Positions 27,461-36,456 of a DNA stretch of 64,000 bases are shown here, one piece after another. The position numbers and the translations under genes were made by a program. Location of the stretch: positions 147,154 through 211,153 of the forward strand of contig JAFLCD010000003.1 of assembly GCA_017302715.1 (NCBI GenBank). Direction: 5' to 3'. Source of the DNA: Deltaproteobacteria bacterium. GTDB lineage: Bacteria > Bdellovibrionota > UBA2394. The notes beneath the pieces are model-generated. The model was not told the DNA's origin. It saw nothing but the letters and a program-made list of their open reading frames with translations, and searched no databases. Each line of letters starts with the position of its first letter. The stretch's first letter is position 1.

Positions 27461-28111
27461 TCAATCTCCTCTGGGCCTGATAATCACTAAAGTCTTTTCT
27501 TTGAGGGCTTTCATCGCCTCTTTTTCAATCGCTATTTGGTTTAAATTATTTTTTTTCCTTAATGTCTCTGCAGTTGCCAGTCCTGCTCGATTATTTGCTA
27601 AATCCATGGCTCGGCCAATACTTTTGATGTCTTCATCTGCTTCATGAGCATCGAGAAAAGTTTTAGCTAATTCTGAACTTAGCTCTTTTGATAAAAGTGC
27701 CGCCCAGACAAAATGACGAAAGGCATCGCTTTCGTCATCCGGATTATCACGCCCAAATTGAGTAAGTGTAGCTTTCTCGGCCAATAATTTTTGTTGATAT
27801 ACAATCCAGGCTTCTTTCGGATGTTTGGTCGAAAGTTTAATCTCTTCGAAATTAAGATAAGGTATGTAGAGCTTTACAGTTGATATAGCTGTATTTTCCG
27901 AGGTCAATTTACAAAGCTCTGGGCAACTGCCCCCACAATCAAAAGTGCTCATATCTACCGGAGTAGAAACACACAGCCATTCACATTTTCCACCCGGTTG
28001 AATATTTGCTTTGGTAAACCATTCAATACATATTTTATCTAATGCAAAAGTCGAAGACGAGATGAGAAAAATGATTACATAGCTAATGTAAAAATTTTTT
28101 TTAAGAAGCAT
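27461..28111 (-). CDS. Secreted DUF6973-like protein
   Basis: 216 residues with a signal peptide ending near TFA, then a Cys-rich segment (CEWLC, CGGSC, C) at ~30-67 likely to form disulfides. The C-terminal domain has DESDAFRHFVWAALL (H133), FLDAHEADE (H156) and AMDLANNRAG, the conserved set of the DUF6973-type domain that also appears at the ends of polymorphic toxins. The histidines and acids could bind a metal. No enzymatic activity is known to me. It is first in a two-gene operon with the BamE-like protein. Confidence 0.65.
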   Translation of the reverse strand: MLLKKNFYISYVIIFLISSSTFALDKICIEWFTKANIQPGGKCEWLCVSTPVDMSTFDCGGSCPELCKLTSENTAISTVKLYIPYLNFEEIKLSTKHPKEAWIVYQQKLLAEKATLTQFGRDNPDDESDAFRHFVWAALLSKELSSELAKTFLDAHEADEDIKSIGRAMDLANNRAGLATAETLRKKNNLNQIAIEKEAMKALKEKTLVIIRPRGD

Positions 28112-28281
28112 AGTTCACTTTAACTAATTAAGTTCAATTATAAAATTAGTTATTGAGTTAATTCTCGCTCCAATCTTTTACCCTCATTTTCAATCCTCTC
28201 ACTCTTTAGACTCTTGGCCCTGAAATTTCAACTTCGCTTCCTTGACCCCTCATCTCGAGAGAGCTATCGCAAAGTCGGCTG

Positions 28282-28884
28282 ATGAGAACTTTTTTTATAC
28301 GAATGACTGCCTCTTTGCTGTTGGCATTGAATTTATTTTTTGCTGCTCCTGCTGAAGGCTTTGAACTTGCTTCTGTGACAGTGAAAAAATTTATTCCAGT
28401 TAAAGAGACAGACCCTTGGATCAAAGGCGAAATTAGAAATGATGTTCACACAGGACTTGTAGGGGTTTTTTCTATTCGTTCTGATCTGCCCTCTGAATTT
28501 TTTCAAAACTTAAAGATCCATTTAGTAGCGATGAATTTTAACGAACTGCAAAAATTTGGTGTCTGGATTCAGGCAAGAGAAATGGATCGACACCTCTATA
28601 ACTTTTTTGGTTTTGATCAAAAGTTTCCGAGATGGAGGCCTGATATGGTAGGCACTGTCATCGTCTTAGATCGCCCCCATTTTCGAAGTCTGCATTTAAT
28701 TTCAACTTTTGACATCGCGGCGCCGACCCGTTTATTCGAGGGAAACCTCAGTGTTTTAGAAGTGCTTCACGCACAGATCTTAGCAGTCCCTCGATGTGCT
28801 AACTTTTTAAGCTCTATTGGCAGAATGCCCGTTTCTAAGACGCCGCCACTGCCTGCCTCAGCTCCCGAAAAAATAGTCCCCTAA
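28282..28884 (+). CDS. Hypothetical secreted protein
   Basis: 200 residues, not recognised. A signal peptide (FIRMTASLLLALNLFFAAPAEG) leads into a strand-rich domain (ASVTVKKFIPV, GLVGVFSIRSDLP, KIHLVAMNF, GTVIVLDRPHFRSLHLIST) and a Pro-rich tail. The pattern suggests a periplasmic beta-sandwich. The 170 bases upstream (28112-28281) show no gene; the promoter is not clear. prs follows after 42 bases. Confidence 0.55.
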   Translation: MRTFFIRMTASLLLALNLFFAAPAEGFELASVTVKKFIPVKETDPWIKGEIRNDVHTGLVGVFSIRSDLPSEFFQNLKIHLVAMNFNELQKFGVWIQAREMDRHLYNFFGFDQKFPRWRPDMVGTVIVLDRPHFRSLHLISTFDIAAPTRLFEGNLSVLEVLHAQILAVPRCANFLSSIGRMPVSKTPPLPASAPEKIVP

Positions 28885-28926
28885 ATTCTAGAATTTTACG
28901 AGTTTTAGGGCTAACCATAGTGCCTG

Positions 28927-29880
28927 ATGAGCTTTTCAAATCTCAAACTTTTCACTGGAAATTCTAACCCTCAACTCGCTCAAAAAGTTGCCGCATGTTT
29001 AAAAGTTCCGCTAGGTGATGCGCTTGTGAAAAAATTTTCGGATGGTGAAAGTTTTGTTCGCATCAATGAAAATGTTCGAGGCGCCGATGTTTTTATTATT
29101 CAATCGACTTGTTCTCCTGCGAACGACAATTTGATGGAGCTTTTGGTGATGATCGATGCCCTTAAGCGAGCTTCTGCCGATCGAATCACTGCCGTCATTC
29201 CTTATTATGGATACGCTCGCCAAGATCGAAAAGATTCTCCTCGAACTCCGATCACGGCCCGGCTTGTTGCTGATTTATTAGAATCCGCCGGAATCGATCG
29301 CGTTTTCTCTCTCGACCTTCATGCGCCTCAGATTCAGGGATTTTTTAATATTCCTTTCGATCACCTTTTTGCGGCTCCCGTTTTACTTAAATCGATGCAG
29401 ACCTTTATTACGGGAGATCCTGCCGATGTCGTTTTGATTTCACCAGACGCCGGCGGAGTCGAGCGCACTCGAGCCTATGCAAAACGCCTCAATTGCTCGA
29501 TCGCAGTAGCCGATAAGCGTCGAGACGGGCCCGGTAAAATTGCCGAAGTAAATATTATCGGAAATGTTCAAGGTAAAGAGGCTATTTTGCTCGACGATAT
29601 CGTCGATACGGCCGGAACTTTAACCATGGTTTCAAAAGAACTTCTCTCTCGAGGTGCCACTAAAGTTTGGGCCTGCGCCACGCATCCGGTGCTCTCTGGG
29701 CCCGCCATTGAGCGAATTAATGAGAGCCCGCTTGAGCGTTTATTAGTAACAGACAGCATCCCCAGCCAAGATAAACAGGCTCAATGTAATAAATTACATG
29801 TTTTGTCGGTCTCGGAACTTTTGGCGGACGCCATTTTGCGCATCCACCAATCAGATTCCGTCAGTTCCCTCTTTGTCTAG
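28927..29880 (+). CDS. prs: Ribose-phosphate pyrophosphokinase
   Basis: Makes PRPP from ribose 5-phosphate and ATP for nucleotides, His, Trp and NAD (its product is used by PncB). Motifs: [37 protein letters not shown], the [17 protein letters not shown]-like [14 protein letters not shown], and the PRPP loop DDIVDTAGT. Length 317 equals the usual 315. rplY follows after 30 bases, the common prs-rplY-pth-ychF order. Confidence 0.97.
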   Translation: MSFSNLKLFTGNSNPQLAQKVAACLKVPLGDALVKKFSDGESFVRINENVRGADVFIIQSTCSPANDNLMELLVMIDALKRASADRITAVIPYYGYARQDRKDSPRTPITARLVADLLESAGIDRVFSLDLHAPQIQGFFNIPFDHLFAAPVLLKSMQTFITGDPADVVLISPDAGGVERTRAYAKRLNCSIAVADKRRDGPGKIAEVNIIGNVQGKEAILLDDIVDTAGTLTMVSKELLSRGATKVWACATHPVLSGPAIERINESPLERLLVTDSIPSQDKQAQCNKLHVLSVSELLADAILRIHQSDSVSSLFV

Positions 29881-29910
29881 AGCAGGTTTTTAGGGTAGAT
29901 AATTTCTCTT

Positions 29911-30642
29911 ATGCAACAGGTCGAATTAAAAGTACTTCCACGTCAAACAGGTGCCAAAAGCTCAACGAAAAAACTTCGCTCTGAAGGTTTGGTCCCTGCC
30001 AATATTTACGGTCCCGGATTAAAAAATGAAATCTGCGCATTTTCTGAAAAAGAAATTCGCGGAATTTTTAAATCAGGATTCGATGCCAATTATATTTTAA
30101 CTTTGAAAGCTGATAACAGCACGCTGAATGGCAAAAAAGTTATTCTCAAAAATATTGAGCGAGAGTCTGTAACCTGGAAAATGTTGCACGCCGATTTGTA
30201 TGAAATTTCTTTCGATCGTCCGCTGACGGTAAATATCCCACTTCATTTTAATGGAACACCTGAAGGTGTTAAAAATGATGGCGGTATTTTACAAATTGTT
30301 CGTCGAAGTGTTCAAATTCGTGCTCTTCCAAATGATATCCCTGAATTTATCGAAGCGGATATTTCGGGACTCGGACTTGGAACTTCTCTGCACCTTGGTG
30401 ATGTGAAATTTTCTGACAAAATCGAAGTTTTAGATTCTAAGTCTTTTACTTTAGCTTCGGTTCAAGAGGCTGAAAAAGAAGAAGTCGTTGCAGCAGTTGC
30501 AGGTGAAGGTGCGGCAGCAGCGGCAGGAACAGGTACAGCGGCAGCCGCTGGTACAGGAACTGCAGCAGCAGCGGCGACCGGTGCTCCAGCGGGTGGCGAT
30601 AAGGCCGCAAAGGGCGCTGAAAAAGCTCCTGCGAAGAAATAA
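29911..30642 (+). CDS. rplY: 50S ribosomal protein L25/Ctc with Ala/Gly tail
   Basis: Binds 5S rRNA. Residues 1-~190 match the Ctc (long) form: N-terminal L25 domain (VLPRQTGAKSSTKKLRSEG, PANIYG) and C-terminal TL5 domain (INIPLHFNG-like VNIPLHFNGTPEG, EFIEADISGLGLGTSLHLGD). The last ~50 residues are a low-complexity Ala/Gly/Thr tail with a repeated AAAAGTGTAA-type unit and a KGAEKAPAKK end. This tail is unlikely to be folded. TTG start of pth lies 7 bases on. Confidence 0.93.
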   Translation: MQQVELKVLPRQTGAKSSTKKLRSEGLVPANIYGPGLKNEICAFSEKEIRGIFKSGFDANYILTLKADNSTLNGKKVILKNIERESVTWKMLHADLYEISFDRPLTVNIPLHFNGTPEGVKNDGGILQIVRRSVQIRALPNDIPEFIEADISGLGLGTSLHLGDVKFSDKIEVLDSKSFTLASVQEAEKEEVVAAVAGEGAAAAAGTGTAAAAGTGTAAAAATGAPAGGDKAAKGAEKAPAKK

Positions 30643-30648
30643 TTTGGT

Positions 30649-31254
30649 TTGAGCTCGAAGAAAAGATTTTGTGTCGTTGGCTTAGGAAATCCGGGCCCGA
30701 AATATGAGGGCACGCGACACAATATCGGCTTCGAGTGGATTGAATCGATTTTAAATTCTAAAGAATTTTCAAACGCGCAAAAACTTTCAGAAAAATTTCA
30801 GTCGCTCTGGTGTCGTGCCGATTGGCAGGATCACGAAGTTCATTTTTTATTGCCGCAAACTTATATGAATGAAAGCGGTAAGGCCGTTTCGGAATGGAAG
30901 CAAAAATTCCAAGGCGAGTCTGAGATTTTAGTGGCGTTTGACGATATGGATATTCCGCTTGGGCGTTTACGCTATCGAGCGGAAGGTTCAGATGGTGGAC
31001 ATCGAGGTTTAAGATCGATTATCGAGCATCTTGGAACTCAAGAAGTGCCAAGACTTCGAATCGGAATTGGAAGGCCTGTCGATCAGTCGATTGATCATGT
31101 GCTTTCAAGATTTACGCCTGATGAAAAAAAAATTTTAAAGCCATTGCTCGCTGAAGCTCCCGAGCAATTGAAAATTTGGCTTACTGAAAAAACAGAGCTT
31201 TGTATGAATAAATTAAACGCAAAAGATTTTCGGCCGAAAACCGAACAAGAATAG
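30649..31254 (+). CDS. pth: Peptidyl-tRNA hydrolase
   Basis: Releases tRNA from prematurely dissociated peptidyl-tRNA. Motifs: VVGLGNPGPKYEGTRHNIGF with the catalytic His, LPQTYMNESGKAV, DDMDIPLGRLR and GSDGGHRGLRSI. The frame begins at a TTG (30649). Length 201 is normal. It is placed between rplY and ychF in one transcript. Confidence 0.96.
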   Translation: MSSKKRFCVVGLGNPGPKYEGTRHNIGFEWIESILNSKEFSNAQKLSEKFQSLWCRADWQDHEVHFLLPQTYMNESGKAVSEWKQKFQGESEILVAFDDMDIPLGRLRYRAEGSDGGHRGLRSIIEHLGTQEVPRLRIGIGRPVDQSIDHVLSRFTPDEKKILKPLLAEAPEQLKIWLTEKTELCMNKLNAKDFRPKTEQE

Positions 31255-31265
31255 AAAGAATTTTT

Positions 31266-32363
31266 ATGGGACTTGAATGTGGAATTGTTGGCCTGCCAAA
31301 CGTAGGAAAATCCACTCTTTTTAATACGCTTACGAATGCCGAAGTTCCTGCAGAAAATTTTCCGTTTTGCACAGTTGATCCACACCGTGGAGTTGTTCCT
31401 GTTCCAGATCCTCGCCTTGAAGAATTATCAGCGATCGTGAACCCCGAAAAAGTCGTGCCAACTTTGATGACCTTCGTCGATATCGCGGGCCTTGTAAAAG
31501 GCGCGTCTGCAGGTGAAGGACTCGGCAATCAATTTTTGTCACATATTCGAGAGGTGCATGCGATCGCTCATGTGGTTCGCTGCTTCCGAGATGAAAATAT
31601 TATTCATGTGATGGGTGAGCCAAATCCTAAGCGCGATATCGAAATTATTGATCTTGAACTTTGTCTCTCAGATTTAGACACCATCAAAAAGCGTCTCGAT
31701 AAAATTGAACGAAGTGCAAAGGCCGGCAATGCCGAAGCAAAAACCGAAGTCGAATTTATTAAAATTGCGATGGAAAGTTTGAATGAGGGCATTTCACTTC
31801 GTCGAATTAAATCGAAGCTTGAGGGTTTTCCTCTCGATGGATTTTTAACAAGTAAGCCCGTGATCTATGTGGCGAATATGGCCGAGAGCGAAATTAAAAA
31901 TCCTTCGGCCGAAGCGAAGACATGGCTCGCGGATGTTCAAAAAATCGCCGATCTTGATCGAGCTTTGGTCATTCCGATGAGCGTTAGTTTAGAGCAGCAA
32001 CTTTCTCAGCTCTCTGAAGACGATCGAAAAGTTTTTCAAGAGGAGTACGGAATCAAAGAACCCGCGCTTCATCGGTTTATTAGAGAAGCCTATAAGGCTC
32101 TCGGGCTGATCACCTTTTTTACCGCTGGGGTTAAAGAGGTTCGGGCCTGGACAGTGAGAAAGGGTGGACTCGCTCCAGATGCGGCCGGCGAGATTCATAC
32201 CGATTTTAAGAAGGGTTTTATTAGAGCAGAGACTATCGCTTTTAGTGATTATATCGCTCAAAAGGGCGAAAAAGGGGCCAAAGAGAAGGGCTTACAGCGC
32301 TCAGAAGGCAAAGAATATGTGGTCGCCGATGGGGATGTGATTCTCTTTAGATTCGCTGTTTAA
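31266..32363 (+). CDS. ychF: Redox-regulated ATPase/GTPase YchF
   Basis: Obg-like P-loop NTPase of the translation-linked TRAFAC class, which prefers ATP. G1 GLPNVGKSTLFN, switch region FPFCTVDPHRGVVPVPD, G3 FVDIAGLVKGASAGEGLGNQFL, the altered G4 NMAES and a C-terminal TGS domain (HTDFKKGFIRAETI). Length 365 is typical (363). Last gene of the prs transcript. Confidence 0.96.
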   Translation: MGLECGIVGLPNVGKSTLFNTLTNAEVPAENFPFCTVDPHRGVVPVPDPRLEELSAIVNPEKVVPTLMTFVDIAGLVKGASAGEGLGNQFLSHIREVHAIAHVVRCFRDENIIHVMGEPNPKRDIEIIDLELCLSDLDTIKKRLDKIERSAKAGNAEAKTEVEFIKIAMESLNEGISLRRIKSKLEGFPLDGFLTSKPVIYVANMAESEIKNPSAEAKTWLADVQKIADLDRALVIPMSVSLEQQLSQLSEDDRKVFQEEYGIKEPALHRFIREAYKALGLITFFTAGVKEVRAWTVRKGGLAPDAAGEIHTDFKKGFIRAETIAFSDYIAQKGEKGAKEKGLQRSEGKEYVVADGDVILFRFAV

Positions 32364-32453
32364 GCAGGTAATTTCACAAATTCGTAAGTTGAGATCTCCG
32401 TCAAAGTAGTCTAAAGATTTTGTCTATATTACGTTTAATTTAAGGAGTTAGAA

Positions 32454-32900
32454 GTGGCCGAAGAAAAAATGATCATCAATTTAAAGTCAGTAGCAGAACG
32501 CAAACGACACTATGAAACTGTCTTTGTTATTTCTCCATCAGTGGCTGATGCCGCTTCTAAAGAAATTTCTGATAAAAACGCTAAGTTGGTTTCGGATACA
32601 AACGGAACTATTTTACGCCAAGACGATTGGGGTAAAAAGCGAATGGCTTATATGATTGAAAAGCATGCCATGGGTCACTATTACTTTTTCCGCTATGTCG
32701 GAACTCAAGACACCGTTAAAGCTTTTGAACGCAGTCTAAAATTAGATGCGAACATTCTTCGTTTTCAAACTGTCAAACTTTCTGAGCCACTTTCGAAAGA
32801 TGAAATCTCTCGCTTAGTGGAGCGAGCTTCTAAAGAGCAATCTTTTGCGCCAAGTATTCGTGGCGATGAAGATGATATGGCTCTCGACGGCTCCTATTAA
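32454..32900 (+). CDS. rpsF: 30S ribosomal protein S6
   Basis: Starts at a GTG (32454) after the ribosome site TTTAAGGAG. The S6 core is seen as RHYETVFVISPS, WGKKRMAYMIEKHAMGHYYFF and an acidic C-terminal tail. The leader before YETVF is 18 residues long, more than the usual few. The next gene is normally rpsR (S18), but here only 2 bases separate S6 from the DUF2232 gene. Confidence 0.94.
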   Translation: MAEEKMIINLKSVAERKRHYETVFVISPSVADAASKEISDKNAKLVSDTNGTILRQDDWGKKRMAYMIEKHAMGHYYFFRYVGTQDTVKAFERSLKLDANILRFQTVKLSEPLSKDEISRLVERASKEQSFAPSIRGDEDDMALDGSY

Positions 32901-32902
32901 TT

Positions 32903-33862
32903 TTGGCCGTGGGCCGCAAAGTCGTAAAAATCGATTTTAGTTTTCTCTTCGCGATTTTTATTTTATCGGTAGTTCCGCTTGGCCCGCACTTTTGGTTTTT
33001 TATTCCAGTCGCAGTGAGTTTAGTTTCGCAGTCGCCGTGGAAATCTTTGCGATTTTTACCTCTCATCTCTTTTATTGGCGGAATTATTTTTATTCACAAA
33101 GGAAAGATCGCAGTCACATCTCTAGATCTTCTCGCTTACATTTTATTTTTCTTGTTGGGACTTGTGTTGGTTCAAATTCGCGCGCGAAAGATTTCTTTTA
33201 TTTCGACTATCGTGTGGCCTCTCTTAGCTGCCACTTTTCTCTCTCTGCTTCTTTTTTTTACAGAGCACCTCATTTCAAAATCTTTGACATTTTCGCAGTG
33301 GGTAAATGCCCAGGTAAAATCCGAAATTTTTCCTTACTTTTTTCAGCCAGAAGCTTGGTCAGAGCATAGCTTAGGATTTTATGATTCGTTGTTGGCTCCG
33401 ATTCTAAGAATCAGCTTGCCTGCATGGTTTGGATGCATGATTGGTCTGGCTTTCTTTTTAAACGGAACCATGGAGACGATTTTTAAGGGCTTTACCTTGA
33501 AAGAAATTCGCCATCGTTTAAATCTTTGGACGGAGTTTAATGCCTGGAAGTCGCCAGATTGGGTTCTTGTCGGTCTTGTGGTCGGTATGGGCCTTGTGGC
33601 CTATGAGCAACTCTTTATGTTCGGAAAAGAGCCCTGGATCAGAGGTTTAGGCTGGAATCTGACCGTATTATCGCTATTTCCCATCTTTATTCAGGGGATT
33701 TCACTGACATCGTTTCTAATTCCCAGAGCATCGTTTTTCTTTCTGATTGTGATCTTTATTTTGCTCGTTTGGGTAAATCCAATTCCGGTTTTGGTGCTTG
33801 CGGGCTTGAGCGATCTTTGGTTTGATTTTCGTTCCCGAATTCGAAACACGGATTTAGATTAA
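32903..33862 (+). CDS. DUF2232 (YybS-like) membrane protein
   Basis: 319 residues with about eight hydrophobic helices (FLFAIFILSVVPLGPHFW, YILFFLLGLVLVQI, LPAWFGCMIGLAFFLNG, DWVLVGLVVGMGLV, ASFFFLIVIFILLVW). Its location between rpsF and rplI is the classic place of YybS/DUF2232 genes. The role is unknown; a TTG (32903) or GTG (32909) can serve as start. No signal peptide apart from the first helix. Confidence 0.8.
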   Translation: MAVGRKVVKIDFSFLFAIFILSVVPLGPHFWFFIPVAVSLVSQSPWKSLRFLPLISFIGGIIFIHKGKIAVTSLDLLAYILFFLLGLVLVQIRARKISFISTIVWPLLAATFLSLLLFFTEHLISKSLTFSQWVNAQVKSEIFPYFFQPEAWSEHSLGFYDSLLAPILRISLPAWFGCMIGLAFFLNGTMETIFKGFTLKEIRHRLNLWTEFNAWKSPDWVLVGLVVGMGLVAYEQLFMFGKEPWIRGLGWNLTVLSLFPIFIQGISLTSFLIPRASFFFLIVIFILLVWVNPIPVLVLAGLSDLWFDFRSRIRNTDLD

Positions 33863-33885
33863 AAATTGAACAGATAGGTGGCTCC

Positions 33886-34455
33886 ATGCAGGTAATTTTA
33901 AAAAAAGACATCCCTCAATTAGGCCGAATTGGCGAACTCGTTAAAGTGCGTAACGGTTATGCCCGTAATTTTTTGATTCCACGTTCGATGGCAGTTGCCG
34001 CGAGCACCGGAAACGTTGAGGAGTTGGAACACCAGAAAAAATTGGTCGATCTTCACAAAAAGAAAATTCAAAAAGAATCCGAAGCATTTGCTGCTACTAT
34101 GAAATCGGTTTCAATCACGATTTCTCGTAAATTCAATGACGCTGGAAAAATGTTCGGAAGCATTACGACTTCCGATGTTTCTGAGTCATTGACTGCTGCT
34201 GGTCACAACTTCGATCGTCGAGATCTTGAAGTAGATGCCATCAAGGGCGCTGGAAATTACTCGGTTAAAGTTCGTTTGCCTGGCGATGTATTTACAACCA
34301 TTCAATTAAACGTCGAAGCGCAGGTTGAAAAAACTGCGAAGTCCGACGGCAAGAAAACAAAGACTCGAACAGCTGGCGCAAAGAAAACAAAAGCAAAAGC
34401 GGAGACCGCTGCTGCTGATGAGTCCGAAGCAAAAACAGATACAGATTCAGAATAA
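33886..34455 (+). CDS. rplI: 50S ribosomal protein L9
   Basis: N-terminal domain VILKKDIPQLGRIGELVKVRNGYARNFL is the canonical L9 start. The connecting helix and the C-terminal domain follow (SVSITISRKFNDAGKMFGSIT). After ~148 residues comes a Lys/Thr/Ala-rich tail of ~40 residues not found in E. coli L9 (149). A similar low-complexity tail is on S2 and L25 here. Confidence 0.95.
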   Translation: MQVILKKDIPQLGRIGELVKVRNGYARNFLIPRSMAVAASTGNVEELEHQKKLVDLHKKKIQKESEAFAATMKSVSITISRKFNDAGKMFGSITTSDVSESLTAAGHNFDRRDLEVDAIKGAGNYSVKVRLPGDVFTTIQLNVEAQVEKTAKSDGKKTKTRTAGAKKTKAKAETAAADESEAKTDTDSE

Positions 34456-34478
34456 TCTAAAAATTTGAGGGGTGAGTG

Positions 34479-35879
34479 ATGCAAACGGAGGATAGCGCGG
34501 TAAGCGAAAGCCTTCGAACGACTGCGAGTGATGCTGGTCGTTCTATAGCCAAAAAATTACCTCCCCAGAATCTGGAAGCTGAGAGATGCGTTCTTGGCGG
34601 AATGCTTATCGACGTTGAAGCAGTCGATCGCGTTCGCGAATTTGTCGACGCTAAAGATTTTTATCTTCAATCTCACCAACTTATTTTCAATGCCATCATC
34701 GAGCTTTCGCGTCGTGGAACTCCGGCCGACCTCATTACCGTTTCGGATTTTCTAAAAGCTCAGGAACTTTTACAAAGCGTAGGCGGCATTCAATATATTT
34801 CATCGCTCGTCGATGGAGTCCCCAGTGCGGCGAATATTACGACTTACGCGAAAATGATTTCTGAGAAATCGATTTATCGCGAAATTATTCAAGCCGGCAC
34901 TTCAATGATTGAAGAAGCTTTTCAAGGCAGCGTCGAAGTTGCCGAGATGCTCGACAATGTAGAGAAAAATGTTTTCTCAATCGCTCATCGAAAGCTCAGT
35001 GATTCGATTTTGCCGATTCGCGATATGGTGCGAAATGCTTTCAAAAGCATCCAAGAGAGATTCGAAAAAAAATCTACGATCACGGGCACGGCTTCAGGCT
35101 TTCATGGACTTGATAGATTAACTTCGGGTTTGCAGCGATCGGATCTGTTGATTTTAGCAGCGCGACCTTCGGTTGGAAAAACCGCGCTCGCTTTAAATAT
35201 GGCCGTGCATATGGCCGTGCGCGAGCAAGTTCCAACTGCGGTGTTCTCGCTTGAAATGTCTAAAGAGCAACTTGTTCAGCGTATGTTATGTATGGAATCT
35301 CGTGTAGATGGCTCACGTTTGCGCGGTGGATTTTTACGCGATGAAGATTGGCCGCGACTCACGCATGCGGCGTCGGTGCTTTCGGAAGCTCCGATTTTTA
35401 TCGATGATACACCGGGACTTTCAGTTTTTGAAATGCGCGCAAAGTGCAGAAGGCTTGCGAAGTCTTCAGGCCTCGGCTGCGTATTCGTAGATTATTTGCA
35501 GCTGATGCGCGTGAAAGGAAAAATCGAATCTCGCGAGCGAGAGATCGCCGAAATTTCGATGGGATTAAAATCTTTAGCGAAAGAACTCAATATTCCCGTC
35601 GTTGCGCTTTCGCAGCTGAATCGATCGCTTGAATCTCGAACAGATAAGCGACCTGTGCTTTCGGACTTGCGTGAGTCGGGAGCTATCGAGCAAGATGCAG
35701 ACATCATCATGTTTCTTTATCGCGATGAAGTTTATCACCCTGATACCGATACGCCTGGTATCGCAGAACTCATCATCAGCAAACACCGAAATGGTCCAAC
35801 GGGTTTAGTGAAGATGGCGTTTTTAAATGAGTGCACTCGTTTTGAAAATCTTGCTGACGAAGAGCCGCCGACCGCATGA
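34479..35879 (+). CDS. dnaB: Replicative DNA helicase
   Basis: RecA-fold hexameric helicase that unwinds the replication fork. The N-terminal primase-interaction domain (LEAERCVLGGMLID) precedes the ATPase domain with Walker A AARPSVGKTALALN, Walker B VFVDYLQLM, and SDLRESGAIEQDAD. I chose ATG 34479, seven bases after GAGGGG (34466-34471); a GTG at 34476 would add one residue. Its stop overlaps plsY (ATGA). Confidence 0.96.
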   Translation: MQTEDSAVSESLRTTASDAGRSIAKKLPPQNLEAERCVLGGMLIDVEAVDRVREFVDAKDFYLQSHQLIFNAIIELSRRGTPADLITVSDFLKAQELLQSVGGIQYISSLVDGVPSAANITTYAKMISEKSIYREIIQAGTSMIEEAFQGSVEVAEMLDNVEKNVFSIAHRKLSDSILPIRDMVRNAFKSIQERFEKKSTITGTASGFHGLDRLTSGLQRSDLLILAARPSVGKTALALNMAVHMAVREQVPTAVFSLEMSKEQLVQRMLCMESRVDGSRLRGGFLRDEDWPRLTHAASVLSEAPIFIDDTPGLSVFEMRAKCRRLAKSSGLGCVFVDYLQLMRVKGKIESREREIAEISMGLKSLAKELNIPVVALSQLNRSLESRTDKRPVLSDLRESGAIEQDADIIMFLYRDEVYHPDTDTPGIAELIISKHRNGPTGLVKMAFLNECTRFENLADEEPPTA

Positions 35880-36454
35880 TTTTTTATCTGCTTTTATTTT
35901 TTGCTTATATGTTTGGAGCAATTCCGTTTGGTTTGCTCTTTGGTCGCTTGTTCGCCGATATCGATGTTCGTCAGTTTGGTTCGGGAAATATCGGAGCCAC
36001 CAACGTCAACCGAGTGCTCGGAAGAAAACTTGGCGCCGCCACATTACTCTGCGATGTGCTCAAGGGTTTGATCTCGGTTTTGCTTGCAAAAATTTTACTC
36101 GGCAACGACGATCCCGTCGCTATCGCTTGGGTGGGCATGGCCGCTTTCTTAGGACATTGCTATCCGATCTATTTAAAATTTGATGGTGGAAAAGGCGTTG
36201 CGACTACGTTTGGTGTGCTCGCCGTTTTATCTTTCAAGGCCTGCCTCGTCGGCCTCGCCGCCTGGCTCATCGCCGTCAAAATCACGCGCATCTCTGCCAT
36301 GGGCGCGCTCACTGCTTCCGTGATTATTCCATTCGCCGTTTTCTATTTTGAGCGTAGCCTCGGCGTTACTTTCATCGTCTTCGCCATGATGTTGATCTTA
36401 GTATTTCGCCATCGCGAAAACATCCGCAAGATGCGGGCGAAGACAGAAGCTTAA
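35876..36454 (+). CDS. plsY: Acyl-phosphate--glycerol-3-phosphate acyltransferase
   Basis: Inner-membrane enzyme that makes lysophosphatidate, the entry to phospholipids. Motifs: IPFGLLFGR, FGSGNIGATNVNRVLGRK, FLGHCYPIYLKFDGGKGVAT. Five or so helices; 192 residues. ATGA overlap with dnaB shows coupling. The convergent protease gene ends 2 bases after its stop. Confidence 0.95.
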   Translation: MIFYLLLFFAYMFGAIPFGLLFGRLFADIDVRQFGSGNIGATNVNRVLGRKLGAATLLCDVLKGLISVLLAKILLGNDDPVAIAWVGMAAFLGHCYPIYLKFDGGKGVATTFGVLAVLSFKACLVGLAAWLIAVKITRISAMGALTASVIIPFAVFYFERSLGVTFIVFAMMLILVFRHRENIRKMRAKTEA

Positions 36455-36456
36455 GT

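Noticed and set aside
30481-30630. CRISPR-like or tandem repeat in the rplY tail
   Set aside because: The repetition is codon-level Ala/Gly/Thr low complexity inside a coding sequence, with no spacers.
30462-30722. Ala/Pro-rich open frame antisense to the rplY tail
   Set aside because: It is the reverse complement of the low-complexity Ala/Gly repeat; no start signal or similarity.
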